The notes beneath the pieces were generated by a model. The model searched no databases and was not told the origin of the DNA. It worked only from the letters and a program-made list of their open reading frames with translations. Made by a program: the position numbers and the translations under genes. A DNA stretch of 64,000 nt from Pleomorphomonas sp. (GTDB lineage Bacteria; Pseudomonadota; Alphaproteobacteria; Rhizobiales; Pleomorphomonadaceae): positions 1 through 64,000 of the forward strand of contig JARKNW010000082.1 of assembly GCA_029976075.1 (NCBI GenBank), read 5' to 3'. This document shows, one piece after another, positions 32,855 through 40,660 of the stretch (within the stretch, counting starts at the first letter, position 1; every line of letters begins with the position of its first letter).

Positions 32855-33484
32855 ATGAAAGTATCCGTCATCGGCACCGGCAACATGGGTCGCGGCTTTG
32901 CCGCTCGTCTGGTCAAGGCCGGCCACAGCGTCAGCCTCCTCGGGCGCGATGCCGCCAAGGCTGCCGAGGTGGCCAAAGAGGTCGGGGCGGTGGCTGTCAG
33001 TGCTGCCGACGCGGCCAAGGCCGAGGTGATCGTGCTGGCGGTTCCCTATGACGCCGCCGCTCCGGCGCTGAAGGCTCTGGGCGACCTGAAGGGCCGCGTG
33101 GTGGTCGACATCACCAACCCGTTGACGGCCGACTACATGGGGCTGACCATCGGCCACTCGACGTCGGCCGCCGAGGAAATCGCCAAGGCCGTACCCGGCA
33201 TCAAGCTGGTCAAGGGCTTCAACACGGTATTCGGCCAGGTGCTGGCCAGCTGCCAGAAGGTCGAAGGCGGTCGGGATGTGCCGGCCTACCTCGCCTCCGA
33301 TGACGCCGACGCCAAGGCGGTGGTGGCCGATCTGGCCCGCTCGATCGGCTTTGCCGTGGTCGATGCCGGCGGCCTGAAGAACGCCCGTTACCTCGAGGCG
33401 CTGGCCGGTCTCAACATCTATCTCGGCTATGGCGCCGATCTCGGAACGGGGGTGACGCCGGTCTGGCTGCCGCTCGCCGGCTGA
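32855..33484 (+). CDS. NADPH-dependent oxidoreductase of the F420-reductase-like (NPD) family
   Basis: The 209 residues begin MKVSVIGTGNMGRGFAARLV with the Rossmann G-x-G-x-x-G. VVVDITNPLTADYMGLTIGH near residues 88-107 and VKGFNTVFGQVL near residues 121-132 are typical of the F420-dependent NADP reductase-like family. In bacteria without F420 these act on flavins or other carbonyl substrates. The LysR gene is divergent. A family A repeat begins 4 bases after its stop codon. Confidence 0.83.
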   Translation: MKVSVIGTGNMGRGFAARLVKAGHSVSLLGRDAAKAAEVAKEVGAVAVSAADAAKAEVIVLAVPYDAAAPALKALGDLKGRVVVDITNPLTADYMGLTIGHSTSAAEEIAKAVPGIKLVKGFNTVFGQVLASCQKVEGGRDVPAYLASDDADAKAVVADLARSIGFAVVDAGGLKNARYLEALAGLNIYLGYGADLGTGVTPVWLPLAG

Positions 33485-33487
33485 TCG

Positions 33488-33608
33488 GAAACTCTACTGG
33501 GGCGGGCATCTAGCTTAGAGCTCTGCGCTTCCGGTGCTCACGGACCTCAACGTCCGCTCCGCTTCGGTTCTCGAACTCGTCGCCATCTGCCGCGCCCCAG
33601 CGAGTTTC
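33488..33608. repeat. Repeat family A, copy 3 (121 bp)
   Basis: It starts GAAACTCTACTGGGGCGGGC and ends GCGCCCCAGCGAGTTTC, inverted over about 20 bases. It fills the space between two genes that are otherwise likely to be cotranscribed. Confidence 0.82.
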
Positions 33609-33643
33609 AAACCAGCCTCTATCTCAAAATAAGGACACCCATC

Positions 33644-34210
33644 ATGACCAAGCTGATTGCCGCCGTCGTTTCCGCCGTTGCCCTGATGGCCGGCGCCTCC
33701 GCCGCCATGGCCGCCGATGCCGCCAAGCCGGTGCCGGCTCTCCTCGAGGAACTGTCCAAGTATCAGCAGACGGACGCCGCCATCGCCAAGAACCTCGACA
33801 CCTTCGACACGCTGGACTTCGACGTCTACACCCACCAGAAGTGGGATCGTCTCGGTGAGAGCCATGCCAAGGACATCCTGGTGCACTACCCCGATGGCTC
33901 CACCACCAAGGGTCTCGATGCGCATATCGATGCGCTGAAGCCGATGTTCGTGTTCGCCCCGGATACCCGCATCGAGCAGCATCCGGTGAAGTTCGGCAAC
34001 GGCGAATGGACGGGAGTGATCGGCGTGCTGCAGGGCACCTTCACCAAGCCGATGCCGATCGGCGGCGGCAAGACGATCGACCCCACCGGCAAGTCCTTCA
34101 AGCTCTCCATGGCCACCATCGGCCACTGGACCAAGGCGGGCGTGATGGATGAGGAGTATCTCTTCTGGGACAACCAGGACTTCATGAAGCAGATCGGCTT
34201 GGGCCAGTGA
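33644..34210 (+). CDS. Exported SnoaL/NTF2-like protein
   Basis: The 188-residue protein has a signal peptide (MTKLIAAVVSAVALMAGASA, cleavage after AMA at about residue 24) and a mature SnoaL-like domain (DVYTHQKWDRLGESH, DILVHYPDGSTTKGLDAHIDALK, FAPDTRIEQHPVKFGNGEWTG). Probably periplasmic, with an ester-cyclase or ligand-binding role. It follows the F420-reductase-like gene across the family A repeat. Confidence 0.78.
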   Translation: MTKLIAAVVSAVALMAGASAAMAADAAKPVPALLEELSKYQQTDAAIAKNLDTFDTLDFDVYTHQKWDRLGESHAKDILVHYPDGSTTKGLDAHIDALKPMFVFAPDTRIEQHPVKFGNGEWTGVIGVLQGTFTKPMPIGGGKTIDPTGKSFKLSMATIGHWTKAGVMDEEYLFWDNQDFMKQIGLGQ

Positions 34211-34236
34211 TATCTGGTCGACCGGGCGAGAAGCGA

Positions 34237-34260
34237 GCGGGGCGATGAGCCCCGCTTTTC
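34237..34260 (+). terminator. Rho-independent terminator
   Basis: GCGGGGC/GCCCCGC with a five-base loop is followed directly by TTTT, 26 bases after the SnoaL-like stop. Confidence 0.8.
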
Positions 34261-34469
34261 GCGTTGGGGGCGCGCCATCCTCGTGCCGCCACCGATGCCG
34301 TTGCTGCGGCACCCGCCCTTGTGCTGCGGGGCGAAGCGGCCCATGACAGGGGCGTGTCATTTCATCCAGCCGTGTCGGGCCTTGGGTGAGGGGGCGGCGG
34401 ACCCCACCTTAGGTATTGGCGGGGGCGAGCCTTCGGGATCTGCGTTTGGCCTGACCAAGGACTTGATGG

Positions 34470-35285
34470 ATGAATGACAATGACCGGGAGGAGGCCTCCA
34501 CGGCTCACCCCGTTCCCGCGAGCTTGTTGCCCGAAATCGAGGGCTATGCGTGGACGCGTAACACCATCGGCGAAGCGGGCAGCACCGTCTATCGGCTGCA
34601 TGGCAAGGCTGGCGCGCCCGACCTGTTCCTGAAGCACGGCCGCGACGCCGTTGCCGACGCCATCACCGAGGAGATGGTGCGCCTGCGCTGGCTCTTTCCG
34701 CACATCGCCGTGCCCGCCGTGGTGCAGTTCCTGCGCACCGCCGACGAGGCGTGGCTGCTGACCACGGCGATCGCCGGCCGGACGGCCTACGAGGTGCTGA
34801 AATCGGATGTCGCCGGCCGCGCCGCCCTGGTCGATGCGCTCGCCACCTTCCTGCGCCGGCTGCACGCCATCCCGACCAGCCAGTGCCCGTTCTCCAGCGA
34901 CCATGCCCTGAGGATGGGCATCGCCCGGGCGCGGATCGATGCCGGGCTGGTCGATGCCGACGATTTCGACGAGGAACGTCAGGGCTGGACGGCCGAGGAG
35001 GTGTGGGACGGGCTGCAACGGCTGCTGCCGCTGCCGGTCGATCCGGTGGTGACCCATGGCGACTTCTCGCTGGACAATCTGCTGGTCCGCGACGGTCAGG
35101 TGGTCGGCTGCATCGACGTGGGCCGGACCGGCATCGCCGATCGCTACCAGGACCTCGCCATCCTCTGGAACTGCCTGCACGAGTTCGGGCCGGCGCTGCA
35201 GGCGCGGCTGTTCCGGCAATATGGCTTTTCTTCCCCGAACCGGCGCAAGCTGCAGTTCCACCTGATGCTCGACGAGCTGTTCTGA
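34470..35285 (+). CDS. APH(3')-type aminoglycoside phosphotransferase
   Basis: The 271 residues match APH(3') enzymes in length and order: FLKHGR with the ATP lysine (residue 55), the catalytic loop THGDFSLDNLLV (Asp198, Asn203), the metal loop CIDVGRTGIADRYQDLAI (Asp216) and the conserved C-terminus LMLDELF that contacts the drug. Such enzymes phosphorylate the 3'-hydroxyl of kanamycin/neomycin-type drugs. It stands alone between two unrelated units, with no transposase or integron visible, so it may be a native chromosomal gene. Actual resistance cannot be concluded from sequence alone. Confidence 0.85.
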   Translation: MNDNDREEASTAHPVPASLLPEIEGYAWTRNTIGEAGSTVYRLHGKAGAPDLFLKHGRDAVADAITEEMVRLRWLFPHIAVPAVVQFLRTADEAWLLTTAIAGRTAYEVLKSDVAGRAALVDALATFLRRLHAIPTSQCPFSSDHALRMGIARARIDAGLVDADDFDEERQGWTAEEVWDGLQRLLPLPVDPVVTHGDFSLDNLLVRDGQVVGCIDVGRTGIADRYQDLAILWNCLHEFGPALQARLFRQYGFSSPNRRKLQFHLMLDELF

Positions 35286-35394
35286 GCAGTCTCAGCAATG
35301 GTGGAAACCGGTTCCGCGTCCGAAATCGCGGTGCAATGAACAGTTGGAGCGCTTTCGGCGAACCGGGGTTCGCCGGGTACGCTCCAGGCCGGTT

Positions 35395-35826
35395 TCACGC
35401 CCGCATCGCCACCAGCAGCGTGCCGGCGACGAGCAGCGCCGCGCCGGCGAGCGCGGCGGCATCGAGCCTTGCACCGCCGCTGCGGACGGCGTCGACCATC
35501 AGGCCGCCGACCAGTTGGCTCGCCACCAGCACGGCGACGGTGGTGCCGGCGCCGAGGCGCTGGTAGCCCAACAGGCTGGCGAACACGAAGAAGGTGCCGA
35601 GGAGGCCGGGGACGAGGCCGCGCCAGCCGAAGGTGGCGGCCAGCTCGCCGAAGCCGGCCGTACCCGACCGGACGGCGAGCAGCGCGGTGAGCAGGGTGAG
35701 GCCGACCACCGAGTTGAGCGCCAGCGGGATGATCGGCGTCGATGCGCCGCTGGCGACGTCGGCCATCAGGAGGTTCTGCACCACGATGGCGCCACCGGCC
35801 GCGATCAGCAGGGCGATGACGGCCAT
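35395..35826 (-). CDS. DMT-superfamily small transporter (DUF606/YdcZ-like)
   Basis: The 143-residue membrane protein has about five hydrophobic helices (MAVIALLIAAGGAIVVQNLL; LGTFFVFASLLGYQRLGAGTT; ALAGAALLVAGTLLVAMRA), the size and pattern of YdcZ/DUF606 half-transporters. Its start overlaps the stop of the acetyltransferase gene by one base, so both are translated from one message. Confidence 0.8.
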   Translation of the reverse strand: MAVIALLIAAGGAIVVQNLLMADVASGASTPIIPLALNSVVGLTLLTALLAVRSGTAGFGELAATFGWRGLVPGLLGTFFVFASLLGYQRLGAGTTVAVLVASQLVGGLMVDAVRSGGARLDAAALAGAALLVAGTLLVAMRA

Positions 35827-36347
35827 CAAAGCGGCGCGTCCGGGGTGGCGCGGTCGTCCAGTACCAGTTGCAGGAAGGCGAGATCCAGCCACTTGCCGAA
35901 CTTCATGCCGACCTGTGGCAGCAGACCGACCTCGGCAAAGCCCAGCTTCTTGTGCAGGCGAATGGAAGCGACGTTCTCGGAATCGATGCCGCCCACCATC
36001 ACATGCTTGCCGAGGGCCTTGGCGCGGAGGATCAGCGTCAGCATCAGCGCCTCGCCGATGCCCTGGCCGCGCACATCGTGGCGGACGTAGATCGAGTGCT
36101 CGACGGTGTGGCTGTAGCCATCGAAGGGGCGCCAGTCGCCGAACGAGGCATAGCCCAGCACGGCGCCGCCTTCGCCCACCGCCACCAGCACCGGATAGCC
36201 CTGGCGCAACCGGTCCGCATGCCAGGCGGCGCGGTTGGCGGCGTCGACCTGCCGCTCGATCCAGATGGCGTTGGTGTGCGCCACGGCGTGATTGTAGATG
36301 GCGGTGATGCCCTCGATGTCGGCCGCCAAGGCGTCGCGGATGTGCAT
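35826..36347 (-). CDS. GNAT N-acetyltransferase, phosphinothricin-acetyltransferase-like
   Basis: The 173-residue GNAT protein has the acetyl-CoA loop VRHDVRGQGIGEALM near residues 88-102. It resembles the PAT/Bar group (ITAIYNHAVAHTNAIW, GYASFGDWRPFDGY, HSIYV, VGGIDSENVASIRLHKKLGF). It acetylates amino groups of phosphinothricin-like amino acids or methionine derivatives. It is first in a two-gene operon with a transporter, near an XRE-cupin regulator. Confidence 0.87.
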   Translation of the reverse strand: MHIRDALAADIEGITAIYNHAVAHTNAIWIERQVDAANRAAWHADRLRQGYPVLVAVGEGGAVLGYASFGDWRPFDGYSHTVEHSIYVRHDVRGQGIGEALMLTLILRAKALGKHVMVGGIDSENVASIRLHKKLGFAEVGLLPQVGMKFGKWLDLAFLQLVLDDRATPDAPL

Positions 36348-36360
36348 GGCTGTCTCCGTT

Positions 36361-36398
36361 GTCCACTATGTCACGACATGTTGTCTAATATAGTGGAC
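36361..36398. promoter_or_regulatory. Operator in the GNAT promoter (shared ATAGTGGAC motif)
   Basis: GTCCACTAT (36361-36369) and ATAGTGGAC (36390-36398) are exact inverted copies 20 bases apart. The same ATAGTGGAC occurs at 36997-37005 next to the XRE-cupin start, which ties both promoters to that regulator. Confidence 0.65.
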
Positions 36399-36420
36399 TG
36401 ATGAAAGCAAGAGGCGGCGG

Positions 36421-36987
36421 TCACCTGAGCTTCAGCAGGGTGACGGAATAGGTGCAGGCGCGGTCGGTCTCGTTGGCGAACACGCAATCGGCGGGCGGGC
36501 CGAGCTCCAGGCAGTCGCCGGCCTGCATCTCATGGCGCGTGCCGCCTTCGATGAAGGTGAGGGCACCGTCGAGCACCCAGATCAGCTGGCGCAGGAAGGC
36601 GTAGGCCGAGGCGGGCATCGGCACGCGGGCTCCGGCCGGCAGCGTCACCTCGACGATTTCCACGGGCATGTCGGAGCGGGGCGACACCTGCCGGCGCAGA
36701 TAGCCGGTGTCGGGATCGGTCCAGAGCGGCTGGTCGGCCTTGCGCAGAAGGCGACCCTCGGGCGCTTCGGCGCGGGCCATCAGCGTCGACATGCTGAGGC
36801 CGAGCGCGCCGGAGAGCTTGCCGAGCAGGTTGGCGGTGGGACTGCTGTCGCCGCGCTCCACCTTGTGGATCATGGCGCGCGAGACGGCGGCCCGCTCGGC
36901 CAGCTCGGTCAGCGACCAGCCACGGCTCTCCCGTTCGATGCGGATGCGGGCGCCGATGCGGCGGTCGATGTCATTTTCTTCGCTCAT
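36421..36987 (-). CDS. XRE-cupin transcriptional regulator
   Basis: The 188 residues join an XRE HTH (about 12-66: WSLTELAERAAVSRAMIHKV, then ERGDSSPTANLLGKLSGALG) to a C-terminal cupin (about 105-185: WVLDGALTFIEGGTRHEMQAGDCLELGP). Regulators of this type sense small ligands such as amino acids or polyamines. It lies directly upstream of the GNAT and DMT genes on the same strand and probably controls them and itself. Confidence 0.88.
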   Translation of the reverse strand: MSEENDIDRRIGARIRIERESRGWSLTELAERAAVSRAMIHKVERGDSSPTANLLGKLSGALGLSMSTLMARAEAPEGRLLRKADQPLWTDPDTGYLRRQVSPRSDMPVEIVEVTLPAGARVPMPASAYAFLRQLIWVLDGALTFIEGGTRHEMQAGDCLELGPPADCVFANETDRACTYSVTLLKLR

Positions 36988-36989
36988 TC

Positions 36990-37005
36990 GTCCAAGATAG
37001 TGGAC
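36990..37005. promoter_or_regulatory. Operator at the XRE-cupin gene start
   Basis: GTCCAAGATAGTGGAC contains GTCCA/TGGAC inverted around six bases and the ATAGTGGAC element also present at the GNAT promoter. It lies 3 bases upstream of the start codon. Confidence 0.6.
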
Positions 37006-37184
37006 GGATGGCGACGGGGCAACCGGGGCTCGGGCAGGATGGCCGCGCGCCGGACACTTGCCGGTGCCATCGGGTTGGCAGTCTGATATCGCTTCATCCG
37101 TCGACATGGTGTTGGCGCTTGCCCGGCTTTTCGCTCCGGTGGCGCAGTGCGCCGCGTGCCTCAAGGTCGGCAGGGAGATTTCGC

Positions 37185-37568
37185 ATGGCGCCTCGGGTCG
37201 GATTGCAGCTTCTGGACGGCGACTATGGCGTGGCGCGGCTTGGTCCGTCCGACCCCATGCCGCACTGGGCCGACGGCAGCGGCTTCGTCAGCATCAGCCG
37301 CAGCGAGGATGAGTTGTCCGTCGTCTGCCTGGAGAACCGCATTCCCGACGGGGTGCGGGCGGATCGCGGCTGGTGCTGCTTCAAGCTCAAGGGGCCGTTT
37401 GCCTTCGACGAGACGGGCATCGTGCTGTCGGTGATTGCGCCGCTCTCCGCCAACGGCATCGGCATCTTCGTGGTCTCGACCTTCGATGGCGACCACCTGC
37501 TGGTGAAGAGGGGCGATCTGGAGGCCGTCCGCCATCTGCTTGAGGAGGCAGGGCACAGGCTGGTCTAG
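37185..37568 (+). CDS. ACT/CASTOR-domain small protein
   Basis: The 127-residue protein has a CASTOR/ACT-like C-terminal half (FDETGIVLSVIAPLSANGIGIFVVSTFDGDHLLV), a common fold for amino-acid sensing. Stand-alone proteins of this kind have no established role. GGGAG lies 8 bases before the ATG at 37185. Confidence 0.75.
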   Translation: MAPRVGLQLLDGDYGVARLGPSDPMPHWADGSGFVSISRSEDELSVVCLENRIPDGVRADRGWCCFKLKGPFAFDETGIVLSVIAPLSANGIGIFVVSTFDGDHLLVKRGDLEAVRHLLEEAGHRLV

Positions 37569-37610
37569 ATGCTCCGGGTGAGAAGAGTGGAAGCCCATCG
37601 CCGTTGTGCT

Positions 37611-37652
37611 TCGTTCTGCCCGAGGCCCTCGGCGCAGGCAGAGGACCTCGGT
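37611..37652. repeat. Repeat family B, fragment (copy 8)
   Basis: TTCTGCCCGAGGCCCTC followed by GGCAGAGGACCTCGG retains only the outer parts of two arms, like the shortened copy 2. It separates two convergent genes. Confidence 0.5.
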
Positions 37653-37657
37653 CAATC

Positions 37658-38842
37658 TCAGACGGGTTGGGGCACGGCCCGCCTGAGGGCGAGGGCGATC
37701 AGCGCACCGGCGCCGGCCGCGAGACCGCCGACCAGGAACACGCTGCCGTAGCCGGCGCGGTCGGCCAGGAAGCCGGCGAGCGGGCCGGTGAGGCCATAGG
37801 CGAGATCCTGGAAGGCGCTGAAGCCGCCGAGGGCGGTGGCGCGGAGATGCGGTTCGACGAGGTGCACCACCTCGCGGCCCATGGCCGGGAAGATCAGCGA
37901 GCAGCCGAGCCCGGTCATGAAGGCGCCAGCCAGCGCCCAGAGCGGGTCGGGGGCGACGACGATGATCAGCTGCCCCATGGCCTCGATGAGGAGGGAGACG
38001 ACGGCCACCGTCAGGGCGCCGACCCGGTCGGGCAGGTGGCCGAACAGCACGCGCACCAGCACGAAGCCGCTGCCGAAGGCCGTCAGGCCAAGGCCGGCGT
38101 GGCTCCAGCCGCGCGTCATGAAGTCGAGCGCGAAGAAGGCGCCGATGGCGGCAAAGCCGATGCCCTGCAGGCAGACGACGAGGCCGTGCCACTTGATGCG
38201 GCCGACCACCGACCAGAAGGAGGGACGCACCGCTTCGGGGTGGGGCGCCATCTGGGCCATCGGCGCGATGGCAAGAAGGCCGAGGCAGGGCAAGAGGGCG
38301 CTGATCGCCATGGTGCCGGCAAAGCCGATCCGGTCGAGCAGGAGAAGGCCGATCGGGCCGCCAACGGCGAGCGCGCCATAGATGGCCGCGCCGACCAGGG
38401 CGAGCACCTTACCCGAGCGGGCCGGCCCGACCAGGCCGATGCCCCAGGCGATGATGCCGACGCCGGCGAGGCTCTCGCCGAGGCCGACCAGCAGGCGCCC
38501 GGCGACCAGCGCCAGGAAGGCGATCACCGGCGGCAGCGCCGGCCAGCCGGCGACGAGCGACACCAGCGCGCCCGCCGCGTAGAGGATGAGGCCACGCGCG
38601 GTGGCTGCCTTGGCGCCGCGCCTGTCGGTGAAGGCGCCGGCATAGCCACGTGTGAGGATGGTGGCGAAGAAGGCGATGCCGACGCCGAGGCCTGCCCAGA
38701 CATTTCCGAGGCCCAGCGTTCCGGTGACGAACACCGGCACCGACGGCAGGGGAATGCCGACGCAGAGATAGGAGACGAACAGAACGGCGGTGAGCGCAAG
38801 AAGACGCGCCTCCGCCGGATCGCGGGAGGATGAGAAGAACAT
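37658..38842 (-). CDS. MFS transporter (YhhS/arabinose-efflux-like)
   Basis: The 394-residue membrane protein has 12 predicted helices. GYAGAFTDRRGAKAATARGL near residues 67-86 is the loop 2-3 motif, and GHLPDRVGALTVAVVSLLI is its second-half repeat. GLGESLAGVGIIAWGIGLVGP resembles the YfcJ/YhhS sugar-efflux subgroup. The ATG at 38842 was chosen; a GTG at 38875 could extend it by 11 residues. Confidence 0.83.
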   Translation of the reverse strand: MFFSSSRDPAEARLLALTAVLFVSYLCVGIPLPSVPVFVTGTLGLGNVWAGLGVGIAFFATILTRGYAGAFTDRRGAKAATARGLILYAAGALVSLVAGWPALPPVIAFLALVAGRLLVGLGESLAGVGIIAWGIGLVGPARSGKVLALVGAAIYGALAVGGPIGLLLLDRIGFAGTMAISALLPCLGLLAIAPMAQMAPHPEAVRPSFWSVVGRIKWHGLVVCLQGIGFAAIGAFFALDFMTRGWSHAGLGLTAFGSGFVLVRVLFGHLPDRVGALTVAVVSLLIEAMGQLIIVVAPDPLWALAGAFMTGLGCSLIFPAMGREVVHLVEPHLRATALGGFSAFQDLAYGLTGPLAGFLADRAGYGSVFLVGGLAAGAGALIALALRRAVPQPV

Positions 38843-38931
38843 GGGAAGGGTCCTGAGATGGTGCCGAGAGGGCACGGGGGAGTGGTGCCGAAAGCGGGGG
38901 GGGTCGGGTGGGGAGGTTGGAGGTGGTTGGG

Positions 38932-39218
38932 GAGATCTATAGGGGTGGGGTGCCCCTTTCGGCCCGAGGTCCTCTGCCTACGCAGAGGATGACAGATTTA
39001 TATAAGGAAAACAGATGGATAGGTTGATCCTTAGCGGCGTGGGGGCGGCGCCCTGTAGTGGCCGAGCTTCCCAAGCTGCTTGGGTCCCCAGTTTTGCCGC
39101 GGTGCTGGTCCGATAGGCCGGGTGGGAACCTATCCGCCTGTTTTATCTATCAATTTGTCATCCTCTGCGTAGGCAGAGGACCTCGGGACGAGTAGAACGA
39201 GGGGTTGATATCGGTCTC
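38932..39218. repeat. Repeat family B, copy 9 (long spacer)
   Basis: Both arms have stem CCTCTGCCTACGCAGAGG. They are about 150 bases apart, roughly twice the usual distance, so extra sequence sits between them. TTTATATAAGG follows the left arm. It fills most of the 379-base gap between the MFS and methyltransferase genes. Confidence 0.75.
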
Positions 39219-39221
39219 CCT

Positions 39222-39896
39222 TCACCCGAGCCGCAGCGATAGTTCGATGTCGTTGGCCACCGAAACCGACAGATACCCATTCTCCGGATGACGCACCCTG
39301 TCGAGATAATCCGGGCATTGGTCGGCGTCGTCGGCAAGCACCAGCGCGCCGGGGCGGAGGCGGCTTTCGAGGAGGTCGAGCACGTCGGTGTAGAGGCCCT
39401 TGGCGCCGTCGAGCAGCACCAGGTCGATGCTGTCGGGCAGGTCGGTGGCCAGCGTTTCGAGGGCGTCGCCCTCGCGGATCTCGACGAGGTCGGAGAGGCC
39501 GGCGGCCATCAGGTTGAAGCGCGCTTCGGCCACCTTGGCGTGCTCGAATTCGGTGGTTACAAGCCGGCCGCCGCCACTGTCCTTCAGGGCCGAGGCGAGG
39601 TGCAGCGTCGACAGGCCGAAGGAGGTGCCGAACTCGACGATCATGCGCACCGACGGGTTGCGCGCCAGCATGTAGAGCAGCCGGCCGGTTTCGCGGGAGA
39701 TGGCGAGCGGCGCGTCGGCGAGGGCGGCGTAGAGGGCGCGGTAGTCGGTCTTGCTCTGGATGCGGCGCTGCCGCTCCTCGACCGGAAGATCGGACCAGTA
39801 TCGCATGGCGTCGGAGCCTTTCGACCAGTAGGCGTCGTCCTCGGCGAACAGCCGCTCGAGGATCGGGGCAAGGGGAGCTTGCATGAGGGAGGACAT
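39222..39896 (-). CDS. O-methyltransferase-family protein (class I SAM-dependent)
   Basis: The 224 residues include the SAM loop IVEFGTSFGLSTLHLASAL near residues 86-104, an acidic strand end TTEFEHAKVAEARFNLMAAG and IDLVLLDGAKGLYTDVLDLLE near residues 152-172. This is the O-methyltransferase 3 family pattern (caffeoyl-CoA OMT-like). It is divergent from a TetR regulator that probably controls it. Confidence 0.83.
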   Translation of the reverse strand: MSSLMQAPLAPILERLFAEDDAYWSKGSDAMRYWSDLPVEERQRRIQSKTDYRALYAALADAPLAISRETGRLLYMLARNPSVRMIVEFGTSFGLSTLHLASALKDSGGGRLVTTEFEHAKVAEARFNLMAAGLSDLVEIREGDALETLATDLPDSIDLVLLDGAKGLYTDVLDLLESRLRPGALVLADDADQCPDYLDRVRHPENGYLSVSVANDIELSLRLG

Positions 39897-39987
39897 CGGG
39901 ATTTTCCTCTCAAAACTGCGGTGTTGCGTTGGAATGGAAAATACGATCAATTCGTCGCATTTCCTATTCGCAACTCCGGAGGCCGCC

Positions 39988-40626
39988 GTGTCCGATCAGC
40001 CAACTCCCCGGATTTCCTCGCGAAAACAGCCCAAGCAGGCCCGCTCGGCCGAGCTTGTTTCGGCCATTCTTCAGGCTGCTGTTCAGGTTTTGGCGAAGGA
40101 GGGCGCGCAGCGGTTCACCACCGCCCGGGTGGCCGAGAAGGCCGGGGTCAGCATCGGCTCGCTCTATCAGTATTTCCCCAACAAGGCGGCCATCCTGTTC
40201 CGCCTGCAGAGCGACGAATGGCGCGAGACCACGGAGATGACAGCGAGCATCCTCGGCGATGAAAGCCGGCCGCCGCTGGAGCGGCTGCGCGCCCAGGTGC
40301 ACGCCTTCCTGAAATCGGAATGCGAGGAGGCAGCGGTGCGGGTGGCGCTCTCCGATGCCGCGCCGCTCTATCGCGATGCCCCAGAGGCGAGGGAAGTGCG
40401 GCAGGGCAGCGAGGCCGCGCTCGATCGCTTCATGCGCGAGGTGCTGCCGAACGCCGGGGATGCCGAGCGGGCGCTTGCCGGCGAACTGCTGCTGACGACG
40501 CTGAGCAACGTCGGCAAGAGCTTCTCCGAGACGCCGCGAACCGACGAGGAGATCGCGGCCTGGTCGGAGGCTATGTCGGATATGTTTTCGGCCTATCTGG
40601 AGAAGATGGCGGGGAAGGGCCGATAG
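39988..40626 (+). CDS. TetR-family transcriptional regulator
   Basis: The 212 residues have the TetR HTH (about 30-75: TTARVAEKAGVSIGSLYQYF, followed by PNKAAIL) and a helical ligand domain. I chose the GTG at 39988 because CCGGAGG lies just upstream and the N-terminus SDQPTPRISSRKQPKQARS is typical; an ATG at 39934 would add 18 residues. It is divergent from the O-methyltransferase gene. Confidence 0.86.
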   Translation: MSDQPTPRISSRKQPKQARSAELVSAILQAAVQVLAKEGAQRFTTARVAEKAGVSIGSLYQYFPNKAAILFRLQSDEWRETTEMTASILGDESRPPLERLRAQVHAFLKSECEEAAVRVALSDAAPLYRDAPEAREVRQGSEAALDRFMREVLPNAGDAERALAGELLLTTLSNVGKSFSETPRTDEEIAAWSEAMSDMFSAYLEKMAGKGR

Positions 40627-40660
40627 TCGTTCGGTCGATTGCAAGGGAGGACTTGAGTCA

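Noticed and set aside
35300-35394. Candidate family C repeat downstream of the APH gene
   Set aside because: AAACCGGTTCCGCGTCCGAAAT and GTTGGAGCGCT fit only loosely and in a different order, so I did not list it as a copy.
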